Part shown: positions 34,865-46,296 of the stretch, in pieces | Numbering within the stretch: position 1 is the stretch's first letter | How the letters are laid out: each line of letters starts with the position of its first letter | Assembly (NCBI GenBank): GCA_029216955.1 | Contig: JANAVB010029819.1 | Location: forward strand, 38,414,854 to 38,478,853 | Origin: Iris pallida | Lineage: Eukaryota; Streptophyta; Magnoliopsida; Asparagales; Iridaceae | Direction: 5' to 3' | DNA length: 64,000 bases | Notes under the pieces: model-generated | Told to the model about the DNA's origin: nothing | The model's input: only the letters and a program-made list of their open reading frames with translations | Database searches by the model: none | Translations under genes and position numbers: made by a program

Positions 34865-36002
34865 CTTTAATGCTGAATCGCATCACGCCACGTATGGGCG
34901 TTACTTTCATAAAAACATGGTCCCCGACCTAAAATTCTAGCGGTCGTCGACGAAGATCTGCGTAGCACTTTTGTCGACTTTGCGCGATACGGAGTCTATC
35001 TCGGATCAAGCGGACCTTTTCGACGGCCTGCTCTACCAGTTCCGGTCCAAGCACTTGTCGCTCTTCGACTTCATCCCAGCATATTGGCGAATGACACTTC
35101 CTTCCGTAGAGCGCTTCATATAGAACCATCTGAATGATCGACAGATAATTGTTGTTATATGCAAACTCCGTAAGCGACAAATGCGTATCCCAACTAGTCT
35201 TTAGATCGATCGCACACAGACGTAACATATCCTTTAAGATTTGATTTACCCTCTCCGTCTGACCGTCTATCTGGGGGTGGTATGTAGAACTAAAATTTAG
35301 TTTGGTCCCCATCGCCGCTTGCATGCTCGTCCAAAAATGCGATAGGAATTGCCCGTCTCTGTCCGAAATTGTTGAGGTCGGTATCCTGTGCAGTCGAACA
35401 ATCTTGTCGATATAGATTTACGCTAACCGATCGACGCTCCATCCTACTTTAATTGCGATAAAGTGAGCCGACTTGGTCAATCTATCAACAATGACCCAAA
35501 TTGCATCATTCCTTCGCGACTTCTTCGAAAATCCTATAATAAAATCCATCGAGATGTTGTCCCACTTCCACTCGGGAATGGCGAGGTTCTGCAGCTCTCC
35601 ACCTGGCCTTTGGTGTTCTGCCTTCACTTTCTAACATGCTATGTACTGCGACACGAAAGTAGTCACATCTTTCTTCATGTCGTGCCACCAAAAGTTTGTG
35701 TGCAAGTCTTTGTACATCTTGGTACTTCCAGGATGTAACAAGTACTTCGTATAATGTGCCTCTGTCAGAATTTCTTTTCTGAGCTTGGCAGTTTCAGGAA
35801 TGCAGAGCCTTACTTTTAGTCGCATCATCCCGTCTCCATCTTCCGCAAAGTTAGTTGCCCTTCCCATTAAAATTAGCTCGTGCATCTTCTTCAGGAATGA
35901 ACCTTCCTTCTGTACGGTTATTATTTTGCTAAGCAGGCTTGACCCTAACTTCAACTGAGCTAGGTGCAGGTGTCGATACTCAATTTCGAGTTCGATATCC
36001 AT
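34865..36002 (-). pseudogene. element D integrase, zinc-binding and catalytic core (broken)
   Basis: In minus order: HYTKYLLHPGSTKMYKDL with the H-H part of the HHCC finger (second part QYIAC, then a stop where a residue is expected), then WDNISMDFIIGFSKKS (first Asp), SDRDGQFLSHFW (second Asp, 35330-35370) and GQTERVNQILKDM (Glu). All three acidic residues remain, but stops near 35418 and 35630 divide the frame. Confidence 0.85.
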
Positions 36003-36031
36003 CGCTTCAAGGTCTCATCGTATTTTATTAT

Positions 36032-36457
36032 TTATGGCCAGTGATCCCATAAACATTCTGCTAAGCGCATCGGCAACAACATTTCCTTGCCCGATGTATA
36101 CTCGATCGTTAGCTCATAATCTTTTATGAGTTCGAGCCAATGTCGCTGCCGTAAGTTGAGTTCTCGTTGCGTAAACAAGTATTTTAGGCTTTTATGATAT
36201 GTGTAGATTCTGCGAGACACACCATAGAGGTAGTGCCGCCAGAGTTTCAATGCAAACATGTTCGCTGCCAATTCTAGGTCATGCGTTGGATAGTTTTTCT
36301 TGTGCTGCTTCAACTGCCGTGAAGCATAGGAGATGACTTTATCTCTCTGCATGAGTACGCACCCGAGGCCAGTTCCCGATGCATCACTGAATATCTGAAA
36401 GCCTTCTGGACCATCTGGAAGTGCAAGGATTAGAGCTGAGACGAGCCATTGCTTCAA
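36032..36457 (-). CDS. element D RNase H
   Basis: [18 protein letters not shown] (catalytic Asp), [20 protein letters not shown] (Glu region) and [20 protein letters not shown] are typical of chromovirus RNase H, which removes RNA from the hybrid. The tail around [15 protein letters not shown] is shifted where [11 protein letters not shown] would be usual, so the last catalytic Asp is lost here by an indel. Confidence 0.8.
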   Translation of the reverse strand: MKQWLVSALILALPDGPEGFQIFSDASGTGLGCVLMQRDKVISYASRQLKQHKKNYPTHDLELAANMFALKLWRHYLYGVSRRIYTYHKSLKYLFTQRELNLRQRHWLELIKDYELTIEYTSGKEMLLPMRLAECLWDHWP

Positions 36458-37285
36458 CTCTTGAAAGTTGGATTCACAATCGTCCCACTCAAATACTACT
36501 CCTTTCTGGATGGGGCGAGTCAGAGGCGACGCTAGTTTTGAAAAGCTCTACACGAATCTTCGGTAGTAGTCCGCTAAGCCCAGGAAACTCCGAATATCGC
36601 TAGCCGAGGAAGGGCGTTTCCAATCTACCACCGCTTCAATCTTCTTTGGGTCCACCGCGATACCTTCGGCAGAGATTACATGTCCGAGGAATGTCACACA
36701 GAGTCTACAATACCGTCTTTAAGTGTTCTGCATACTCTTCTCGATTCTTTGAGTAGATAAGGATATCGTCGATGAACACAACTACAAATTTATCAATTTG
36801 GGGTTAGAAGACTCGGTTCATCAGATACATAAAAGCGGCTGGGGCATTCGTCAAACCGGTATGACCAGGAATTCATAATGACTATATCGAGTGCGGAAGG
36901 CAGACTTTGATACGTTATCAGACTTGATCTTCAATTAATGATAGCCTAAACAAAGATCAATTTTTGAAAATATTGACGTGCCTTGCAGTTGGACAAACAA
37001 GTAGTCGATTCATGGCAAGGGATACTTATTCCGCACGGTCGCCTTGTTGAGTTCCCGATAGTCGATGCGTAGCTGCATCGATCCATCCTTCTTTTTCACA
37101 AATAGTACGAGAGCTCCCCACGGAGAGATGCTAGGGCGAATAAATCTACGGTCTAGCAACTCTTTTAATTGTACCTTCAGTTCTGCTGGAGCCATTCGGT
37201 AAGGCGCCTTTGATATCGGCTGTGTATTCGGAAAGATGTCGATGCTGAATTCTATTTTTTGATTCGGCGATTCCGGGCATCTCAA
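36458..37285 (-). pseudogene. element D reverse transcriptase (broken)
   Basis: An intact N-terminal frame (37010-37285) shows [37 protein letters not shown] and [19 protein letters not shown]. Downstream, FIDDIL, the catalytic motif, is readable near 36755-36780, but several stops and indels between 36500 and 37009 break the frame. Confidence 0.85.
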
Positions 37286-38165
37286 TAGGGATAACGTCGG
37301 AGAAATCTACCACAACATCAGTCTGCATTGTGTCTGGAATATCCTTTCTCGTATCTCGAAATGATGCCAAGTATCCTGTACAACCGGAACGTAACATACG
37401 CCTCGCCGATATTGCCGATACCATCATTGCCGTCTTCGAGACCGTACCATACGAATATGAGAACTCTGTCTCGCCAGAAAGACGAAACACTACTCTCTTC
37501 TCCGCGCACTCGATTGTTGCATGACAAGCGCCCAACCAATCCATGCCCAGGATTATGTCGTACTCTTTGAGGTCTAGTACGACGGCTTCCAAGGGTAGAT
37601 TTCTTCCCCCGATACAAATGTGGCCATTCCTATAAATAATGTTCGCAGGCATATTGACTCCCGATGGAGTGCTAACGCTAATGTCCATATCTAGTGATTG
37701 CATGGTTATTTTATTTTCTTTCGCATAATCAGCATATATAAAACTATGCGTTGCACCCGAATCGAATAGAACCCGAGCAGGTATATTTTTGTAGAGTAAT
37801 ATACCTGTTGCAACAGTATCAGATGCGAACGTCTCATCCCGAGTTAATGAATAAACTCGGCCTTGAGCTCCATGGCGTTGATTTTGCAGGTTCATGGGTA
37901 CCATATTTACGCCTTGTAGTGTAGGCGCTTTATATTGATTCGGAAAATTCCTTGGTTGGTGGTGTTGATTCGAAACATTTCTCGGACATTGTGGTTTTGA
38001 ATGTCCCCTCTCGCCACACCCGTAACATGTTCTGTAGAAACAATCGCTCGGGCGATACCCATGCTTGCCGCTGGCATTACAATATAATCCTGGATACGGA
38101 CGTCGATTCTCGGATGTGTTTGGACGCTTGTGTACTCCCGATCCTCTAGCGTCATTAGGACTATT
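37286..38165 (-). CDS. element D Gag C-terminus with zinc knuckle, and protease
   Basis: [14 protein letters not shown] (about 37995-38035) is a CCHC knuckle that binds genomic [13 protein letters not shown] (about 37745-37775) with [18 protein letters not shown] is a retropepsin with the ordinary DSG triad. The upstream Gag continues on the far side of element B at 56392. The apparent first Met at 38171 lies in the element B LTR and is not the native start. Confidence 0.85.
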
Positions 38166-38566
38166 TGCCATGAAATATAAAAGAGCAGAACAGTTTTATG
38201 GGAGGACTGGACTTTTACTTCACGTTACAAACTCGCTTGTACAAAGAAAGCCTAGGGACGAAAACCTAGGTACAGCAATCTAAGTACAATTGTTTATTTT
38301 TGATTCTGGGGGGTAACGATAGAGGTTCGGGAAAGCAACGGCAGCTCTGTCTTACTCCTTGGACGATCAGACGTAGCCTTGGCTCCTGTGACGAGATGGT
38401 TGGCGTTGATGAAGAAATGCTCTTCTTGCTCTCCTCGTATTGCTCTTCTGGCTTCTCTATCTCTGGATTGATCTCTGTGGATTTTTCTCTGATTATTAGG
38501 GGAGTGTCTCTCTGTATATGCGTATCTCTCTCCGTCAGTATATTTTTGTAAGGGAATGGCACCCTG

Positions 38567-38575
38567 CTATTTATA
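38567..38575 (-). promoter_or_regulatory. TATA box of element B LTR (copy in 3' LTR)
   Basis: TATAAATAG on the minus strand; the 5' LTR copy is at 55462-55470. Confidence 0.75.
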
Positions 38576-38875
38576 ATAGTGGGAGCATCATTAGGGTTTA
38601 CAATGATTGCCCATTCTCAAAGTGGCGGCGGCCTGGTAAATGATCAATCTGGACCATTAATCTTGAGCGTGAAGGATCTGGGCCATTAATGAGGATTATG
38701 CCAAATCATGTCAGTCATTAATGTTGATTGCAATAAATCCCCATCATGATGATTTGCTGATATCCGCAAATCTGAATGAATTAATTTAATTCATTCTCTT
38801 GCCACGTGTCCCAAATCATTGGGATCTGACCCAAAATTTGATTATCTTTAGGACACGTGTTCTATCATCATTGTT

Positions 38876-39195
38876 GAGCCACATGAGGAGCGTTCATATT
38901 TGGGCCGCATGAAGGTCGTCATGACCGAGCCGCATGAAAGGTTTCATGACCGAGCCGCATGAATAGTCTCTATACTCGAACCGCATGAAGGTCATCATGA
39001 CCGAGCCACATGAATATGTTCATGACCGAGCCGCATGGGGGTCTTCATGGCCGAGCTGTATGAGAGTCTTCATGGCCGAGCCGCATGGGTTTCTTTTACG
39101 ACCGAGCCACATGGGGGACCTTCATGATCGAACCGCATAGGTTTCTCTGCACAGGCCGCATGAACTCGTCTAGACTGGCCGCATAAACTAGCCTC
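38876..39195. repeat. element B U3 array of ~25-bp units, GAGCCGCATGA...TCATGACC
   Basis: Thirteen units such as gccgcatgaaggtcgtcatg. Most contain CATGA and TCATG as a small inverted pair (for example CATGAAAGGTTTCATG). The same array is in the 5' LTR at 55771-56090. It lies 300-650 bp upstream of the TATA box on the sense strand. Confidence 0.85.
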
Positions 39196-39496
39196 AAAGT
39201 TGTGAAGATTTTCTTCAGTTCCCTAGGAAGATGTTGCTCCTGTGTCAGTCATCATGACTACTTTTCGTCAGGGCTATCAGCTGTTAGCTGTCTGCCGTCA
39301 GAGCATTAATTGTCAGCCGTCAGGGCATTAATTGCGTTTGAATGACGCTGGTTACAGCCGTTCTAACAAGGATACGTGGCTTCCCTCTGCTGGCCGTATG
39401 GAGTCCACTCTGTGTTTGAGCCGCATGGGGCTCTTGAGCCGCATGTGGCCCCTTGGCCGCATGGATCATATTTCTCTTCTTTTTCGTGCTTCTACA

Positions 39497-39512
39497 AGAC
39501 CCCCTTCAAAGT
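39497..39512 (-). promoter_or_regulatory. element B polypurine tract
   Basis: ACTTTGAAGGGGGTCT on the minus strand next to the 3' LTR, identical to that of element A. Confidence 0.75.
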
Positions 39513-39554
39513 TTTCAATTTACAAAATTGAAATACTTTGTATAAGAAGCATGA

Positions 39555-39670
39555 TTATGCCAGAGCCGTATGGATGTATTCCGTCCTAGCCGCATGTATT
39601 TGACCAGCCGCATGATTATCTCAGCCGCATAACTCTCTGAGCCGCATGGGCTATTTTGGCCGCATGAGCT
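39555..39670. repeat. GCCGCATG motif cluster upstream of the antisense promoter
   Basis: Six copies of GCCGCATG/GCCGTATG/GCCGCATA between the polypurine tract and the antisense TATA box. Confidence 0.7.
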
Positions 39671-39868
39671 TCTTGCCACGTCTTCCTGCCACGTGTGCAA
39701 ATCTTCTGTGAATCTCCTATATTTAATGCTCTTGATTTGCTGCAGATTTTAAGAGCCACTTTCTTGGGCCAGGATCCCAAGAGTCAGGCTATTATTCAGC
39801 CATTTTACCTCGATGACCGAAGAGTCGGTTATCAATTTGCACACGGATCGAGGTGTTCCTTTTTTATC

Positions 39869-39876
39869 TATAAATA
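39869..39876 (+). promoter_or_regulatory. TATA box of element B antisense gene
   Basis: TATAAATA in CTATAAATAGG, 86 bp before the ATG at 39955 and followed by a CT-rich leader; same spacing and sequence as in element A. Confidence 0.75.
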
Positions 39877-39954
39877 GGAACACTCTCGTTCTAGAAAATC
39901 TTCTTTCTCTCTTCGATCTTTCGCTGTTCTAACTCCTTTCTCTTCCAAGCACCC

Positions 39955-42900
39955 ATGGCTCCCAAGAAGGCTGCTACGTCGAAGGCTGCGAAGGGCAAGA
40001 TGGTCGCTTCTGCATCGGCTGTGGCGACGAACGTGGCCACTCCTCCGCCGGCCGCTGTTCACTATGTTCATCCCGACGTTCATCCACCCATCGCTGGTAA
40101 GGGCATTGCTTTAGAACCCTAACTGCCATGGCTCTGCTGCATAATTTATGCACAAGCCGCACATATAAGGTTTGTCGATATGACTGCATAAGCACTTCGC
40201 CCAGGAGGCCGCATGGGCTTGTCATACTCGATCTGAACCGCATATATATTTTCGGTTTGAGCCGCATGAGCGTAGTTCACTTTTGAACCGCATAAGCTCA
40301 TCTATTTGTGGCCGCATGAGTCTGTCTGTTCAGGGCCACATGAGTCTGTGTGGACTTTGAACCGTATAGTCTTACCCGAATCCGAGCCGCATTAGCGCCT
40401 AGGTTTGTCTGTTGAGCCCATGTGAACCTTGAACCGCATAGGCCCTTCCGAACCCAAACTGCAGAAGCTTCATAAGCTCATCTGAACTTAGCTTGTATGG
40501 ACTTGTCTGACTTGGAGCCGCATAAGGCCATGATGAACAGAACCGTATGGACTCATCTGGTTCTGGGCCGCATAAGGCTGTAATGAACCGAACCGCATGG
40601 ACTTATGAGGCTGTGACGACCCGAGCCGTATAGACTCAAATGATCATTCAAATGCTTCTTGTTTTGACTATCTTCTAATCTTATTTCCTTCGTCTCTTTC
40701 TTCAGTGAATCTGCGAGTAAATCCTGCGGAGGAACTCCTAGTGGGCTCAAATCAGTTTGCCTTGGGCGTGCGTCTTGATGACTTAGTTAAGTACGTGCTG
40801 AATCAATTTCCTGCTAATGAGCCTTCGGAGAGGTTGAACGCCATCGAGAATCAGACCCTCCATTATCTCCGTGCCATGATAACTTCTGGAAAGTTTGATG
40901 GATCATACCTGAAGCCTTCATTCCTCTTTGGAGACGCTTTAATCATAAAGAATCCCCGAGTGTTAGAGATCTCTGAGAACTGGGATTTTTCTTTGGATGG
41001 GATGGCGATCCATATTCCTCTCATGGAGCGTCATTATTCTCTGTCGTAGTTCAATATAGTATTATTGGACAGGAAGATGGTGTTTAACTTAACTCCTATC
41101 CAATCAGGGATGTTGATGGGCGACATCCATTATAACCCAAACATTAGGTCAGCATACGTGGGTAAGGATTCCGTCCTCCGGTACATGATGGGCCTGGCCC
41201 TAGGTTCTTTCATGAACATATATGGTCCCAACTTCATATTCACTAATGCTGATACATTTCTGAATCGGCTCGCTCATAAAAAATCTTATCCCGTTGGCAG
41301 ACTGGCATTGCTGAACTGGATAAACCCCACTTCTACGTGGGCCCACTTGACCACTTGGGTTCTGCAGACCTACGAAACATTCCTGCGGGAGGTGGGACTC
41401 TATCATGCCATTCGGGGCACCTGTCACGGGCTTTCTATCAATAAACCATTGTTCGTGGTGCTCTTGGAGATGTATAACCGGCAAACGGGGATGTTCTTTG
41501 CACCCGGAGGGGAGTTGGGGCTTGCTCTCCATGAGATGTATACTGTCTCCAAACTTCCGTGGGGGAACGAGCCTTTTGAGGTGTACACCCCGTCGAACGA
41601 GGAGTTCGAGGACCTGAACCGACGACTCCCAGGTTTTGTTGCGGTGTATCAGGAGTTGCTATGCCATCATAGTGCTTGTCATCAGATGTCTATAAAAAAG
41701 GAGGATAGCTCAGAAGGGACCGCTCCCCACACCACATCCTGGGTCAATTATCTTTTTAAAGTTGGCCCTTCTGGCGAGGTTATTCCTCGAACCCCTCAAA
41801 CCCAGGAAGAGATAAAAGACCTGATGTTGAGTGTCAAGAAGTCGCGGTCTAATAGCGACATATTCGGGAGTCAAGCTGAATCTCTCAGCTATTTTTACTA
41901 CGGTACCAGACAAATGTCAGAGAAGGCACTCATGGCTGGATTTTTGATGATATGGTTACGGAACTGCGTAGTCTCGGGGGGGGGGGGGGGCAGGTTCTAT
42001 TGAGAGGATCAGCCGCCACTTCATTCTCCCTGCCGTTAAGCTGGTATTTGGAGTTAGACTGGCTCTTCTCCTGGCTATGGTGTGTAGCATACACCATGGT
42101 CTTCGAACATTCTCGTCCAAGGTTATTGCCCGCAAGAAGACGCTGGACTTTGAGCACATAGAGCTACCTTTCCACTATTTGATGGGGTGGTTGTCGATGC
42201 ACTACAAGTCTTTGATGGGATCTGGAATAGCAGAAGATGCTACAGACGAGGACGCTTTCCTTTTCCAATACCATCACCAACCTTGGGAATACAATACTAT
42301 GCCATCTTGTCGGACGGCACTGGCAAGGGTGGATGGGTGTGACTTTTTCGTGTCTGTTCCTCATTTTTTCGATAAGGAAGTGAGGGATGTACACCTTGAT
42401 GGTACCAGACCTCCTCACTTTCTGTCTCCGAAGATGCTCACCTGGTTGCGCAATATCCGCCCCGCGCATCTGGTTTATCGTAACCGCGATAATGTGTACT
42501 TGGAGCCCTACCTGCCTAGTAGGTTTTCCCGCCAATTTGGCTATAGCCAGTTATTCCTTGACTGTCCCAGCCCTTGCTTGGGCTTTGAAGGTAGCATTCT
42601 TGATGGTGTCAGGGCGTGGAATTATTATGACGCTTATAATACTAGGGCCAGCTTCTCGGTCCCTGATGCTAAGGCGCCGAGGAAAATTTTATACGTGGCT
42701 GCCTTGTATAATGTTATGGCGAACAAGCCTCATGTTATTTTTGATCCGAGTACCAGTTTCATCATGGGTACAGGTTTAGAGGAGAAGCCCAAGGGGCTAA
42801 GGCTAGAAAGCAACTAGCGCTCCAGACTCCCCTCCCTGAATCAGAATCTTTCGAGTCGGCTGAGGAGGATGATGATCATGATAGCGAAGACTCTCTTTCT

Positions 42901-44765
42901 GGTGGGGGTGAAGAAGTAGCGGATCAACCGCTTACCACACCAGACGAGCTGGCGGAGGATCCGTTACTTGCTACAGAAGAGAAAGTAGTGAGGGAAGGAC
43001 AGCCTCCCGCTGTGCCTGGTCCCTCACGCAAACGAGTCAGACGTGAGTCTTCTGACGGCAGGGCGACCTTTTCTGTGAAAAGAGCCGCCGTTAGGTCTCG
43101 TGGATTGCTTATTACCGAGAGGGGTGAAAATGCTGATGCTGCTCCGGAGGTACGACTATGTTGGAGCTATCTCCTTATTGTGGCTTTCTTTTTTTTTCTT
43201 GGAGATATGACCTAACCATTTTTTCTTTGTAGGCGTCTGACGAACCAGGCTCTCCTGAAGCGTCTGTTGCTCCTGGAGTTGATCCGGCCCTTGCTGCTTT
43301 GATTAGCGACATGTGTGCCGTCGTCCTTTTTGCGGGGGCTCTCTCAGCGGCGGCTGGGGGTTCCCAGGTTGCTGAGGCCTCGGTCCGAGGTGACGAAGGT
43401 TTCCTCGGGCCTGTCTCCGAGATCGCTAAACTTCAGCAAGGCGACGCCGATCTCGTTGCATCCCCTCCCGAGGGTACAGGGGCGGAGGAGTCTATTATAT
43501 CCGACTCGGAGGCCGCTGGTGGAGAGGTTGTGGTGGCCGTAGGCGAACCTCAGCCTCCACACTCTTCCGCTGGTAAGATAAGCCAAATATTGACTAGTGA
43601 GGGGGCTTATTCACTCTATCAACATATCCTCCAGGTCAAATCGATTCTTGGTTGTCTTGGCCCTACAGGTCCTGACCCTTTACATCCCACAGCGGATGTT
43701 CTTGGGGAAGGCTCGGCCTGCCGTGATCCGGGGGAAAGGAGCATTTCCTCTCCTTCATCGACTCATGTCGAGGGACCTCCTGCCACCTCCGGGCAGATGG
43801 GAGCAGAGCTTGTTCCGGGAGCGATGGTCTCTGTCTCATCATCTGCTGCTCATACGGCTTCAGAGACTGACTTTTTGGCCCTGTCGAGCATTCAAGTTCT
43901 ACGGACTGCTGAAGAGGAGTTGACCGCTGTTCAGGCGTCCTTCCGTACGGAGTTTGTTTTCCTCGTGGCAGGAGCGGCATATTCTGTCGCGTCTTCTTCA
44001 GTGCTGCCAGCTATATTTCCGTTGACGTCGGCTTCTTCGGAGGCTCTGGACGAGGTGTCGCAGGATGTGGTCGACAGCTTCTACTGCCGTTTAAATAGGG
44101 GCGTAGATGCTGCCGTAAAATGGGAGACCCCTTTTTCTCTGTCCCTGCGGTGCGCTCGGGGTCAGATTGAAACTTTGAAGACTCTTCCTGGCGGGGTGGG
44201 GTTGGCTGCGCTTCTGGAGCCCAAGTTGGTAGAGGCTGATCAGCTTGTGACCCGATTGCTGGTGTTACGGCAGGCTGACTTGCCTGCTGCGATTGAACGG
44301 GAGCGGGGCTTCCTTATTGCCGCTCGAGATAGGATAAAGCTCGCTCGAGACACTGCCGGGCCAGTTGTGAAGGGGGACCTTGACAAGCTTTTCGCTTCGT
44401 ACGACAGGCTGGGTCGTCAAAGTCACGCTTGTAGGGCTCGGAAGGAGGCTGCTTCTCGTGGAATAGCTAACACGAAGGAGCGGATTCTCGTACTTCAGAA
44501 GGAATTGGCCTTCCTAGAGTCGGAGCTGAGGGCTGCTCATACGGAACATGAGTCAATTGTTCAGGAGGCCGAGAAGGTTTTCCGATCTTCTGTTAACCTG
44601 GAGCGAGATTTTAAAAAATTTGAGGACAACTGGCAAGCTCACGCTCATCTGGAGGATGAGGCGGCGCTGACCCAAGAGGCGGAGCGTCGAGCTAGATAGA
44701 GGTTTGAGCGGTCGGTTGCCTTGCTGACGGACCGTCTCACGACACTATGTGCCCCGGAGCAGTGA
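39955..44765 (+). pseudogene. element B antisense spliced gene (PMD-like plus coiled coil)
   Basis: Exon 1 (39955-40096) starts MAPKKAATSKAAKGKMVASA. GT-AG intron 1 (40097-40705, phase 1) leads to exon 2, with LGVRLDDLVKYVLNQFP, LFVVLLEMYNRQTGMFFAPG, LGLALHEMYTVSKLPWG, HLVYRNRDNVYLEPYLPSRF and a basic-acidic tail (GPSRKRVRRESSDGRA). Intron 2 is 43150-43232 (83 bp, phase 0), intron 3 43573-43668 (96 bp, phase 1). The last exon is a long coiled coil (ELAFLESELRAAHTEHESIV and on). Breaks: TAG at 41047, a 15-G run at 41976-41990 that shifts frame, a shift near 42790 and TAG at 44697 before the natural stop. The core resembles the plant mobile domain family; I am unsure of the exact Pfam. Function unknown; basic N-terminus suggests nuclear or nucleic-acid binding. 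Confidence 0.75.
40097..40705 (+). repeat. intron 1 of element B antisense gene, filled with the GCCGCATG motif
   Basis: About 18 copies of (G/A)(A/G)CCGCAT(A/G) spaced 20-35 bp apart, bounded by a GTAAGG donor and TTTCTTCAG acceptor. Matches the position and phase of intron 1 in element A, where the filler is the ATGCGCC variant. Confidence 0.75.
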
Positions 44766-44862
44766 TCAGTTTTCTGTTTTCTTTTGCTCATTTTTCCCTT
44801 CTCTTTTTTTTTTCTTTTTGTCAAGGGATATGATCCCAGATGATGTAGTACTTTGAATTTTG

Positions 44863-44868
44863 AATAAA
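44863..44868 (+). terminator. poly(A) signal of element B antisense gene
   Basis: AATAAA ~98 bp after the natural stop, in an AT-rich 3' region following a long T/C run. Confidence 0.55.
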
Positions 44869-44929
44869 TGAGCATGTTTTGACTCATCTTCTCTTTCTTG
44901 TACTTGTGGTGTTTGTGGAATTGGACCTG

Positions 44930-45730
44930 CTGGAGGATTATTTATGGACCTGTTACCCTAGGCGTACCTTGGTTTTAGGTACGGATAACAAGTTTGGTCA
45001 GGATATCCGAAACAGCCATGGCAAAGTGGTCATGGGTGCTCTCGGTATTGGAAAAAGGAAATGCCGTAGAGCAGCTGGGCTCCTGGCGTACCCTGGTTAT
45101 GGGTGGCGTACCCTGGTTTAGGATACGGATAATAGGATGAAAGGAAACCAACATACTTACTCAGAGGTAATGAGGATATGGTAAGTACGGAGGTTTTACC
45201 GTGGAGTCTTTCTGCTCGGAGGTAATGAGGACAAGGCAGGAGTGGACTCAACGGAGGATATTTGTGGTCAACAGAGGACATTTGTGGTCAACAGTGGACA
45301 TTTATGGTCAACAGAGGACATTTGTGGACCTATTACCCTTGGCGTACCCTTGTTCAGGGTACGGATAATAAGACGAGAGAGAACCAACATACTTACTCAG
45401 AGGTAATGAGGACATGGTAAGTACGGAGGTTTTACCGTGGAGTCTTCCTGCTCAGAGGTAATGAGGACATGGCAGGAGTGGACTCAGCGGAGAATATTTG
45501 TGGACCTATTATCCTTGGCGTACTCCGGTTATGGGTACAGATAATAAGTCGAAAGGGAATCATCATACTTACTTAGAGGTAATGAGGACATGGCAAGCAT
45601 GAAGATTTCTTCGACGGAGCCTTCCCATTCAGAGGTAGTGAAGACATGACAGGAGTGGGCTCAATGAAGGAGGGTACATAGAACGACTCAGAGGTAATGA
45701 GGACATAGAAGTTCTATGTAAAGGGGTAAT
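44930..45730. repeat. element B tandem array 1, ~180-bp unit
   Basis: About four units marked by ggacctattacccttggcgt, acggataata.ga, catacttactcagaggtaat and gaggacatgg.aagtacgg, e.g. starting near 44948, 45329 and 45505. A shorter sub-repeat (gtggtcaacagaggacattt) is triplicated near 45266-45325. Confidence 0.8.
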
Positions 45731-45869
45731 TTGTTTTTGGCGGAAGTGAAACGACTCAGAGGTAATGAGGACATGGCCGTTTTGGAAATTTGTGGATCGC
45801 TTACCCTTTTTTGTGCACTGGAAGTGCGGGTAGTGGATCATGAGGGGGGATCTCTTACAGGAAGAAAGT

Positions 45870-46275
45870 TCAGAGGTATGATCATACATGACTTACTATC
45901 TGAAAGAGTGACCGGGATGTAAGTTCAGAGGCACCAGCGGGTACATGACTCGATATTGTGAAAGTGTGAGTTTAGTGGCACCAGCGGGCACACGACTCGA
46001 TAATTTGGAAAGTGTGAGTATGAGTTCAGCAGTACCAGCGGGTACATGACTCTAGAATATAGAGAATGGTGAGTGTGAGTTCAGCGGTACCAGCGGGTAC
46101 GTGACTCGTTGATTTGGAAAATTGTGAGGGCGAGTTCAGTGGTACCAGCGGGTACGTGACTCGATGTATAGAAAATGTGGGGGTGAGTTCAGAGGTACCA
46201 GCGGGTACATGACTTGATGTATGGAACCAGAATGTAAGTTCAGATGTATGGAAAGGTACATAACTTGACACTCTG
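45870..46275. repeat. element B tandem array 2, ~50-56-bp unit
   Basis: Six to seven units of agttcagaggtaccagcggg followed by tacatgactcgat and a variable spacer with gtgag. It ends just before the integrase stop. Confidence 0.85.
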
Positions 46276-46296
46276 AGATGTCTCGAGGATTTTGTT

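Larger units (their letters stand above)
38166..39496 (-). repeat. element B 3' LTR
   Basis: Ends TGTAGAAGCACG (minus, from 39496) and CATGGCA (38166). U3 is dominated by repeats of ATGCGGC; the TATA box is at 38567; the U5 side is AT-rich. Confidence 0.92.

Noticed and set aside
38876..39195. CRISPR-like array of regularly spaced repeats
   Set aside because: Eukaryotic LTR context, units vary, spacers are not unique and the array is duplicated in both LTRs.
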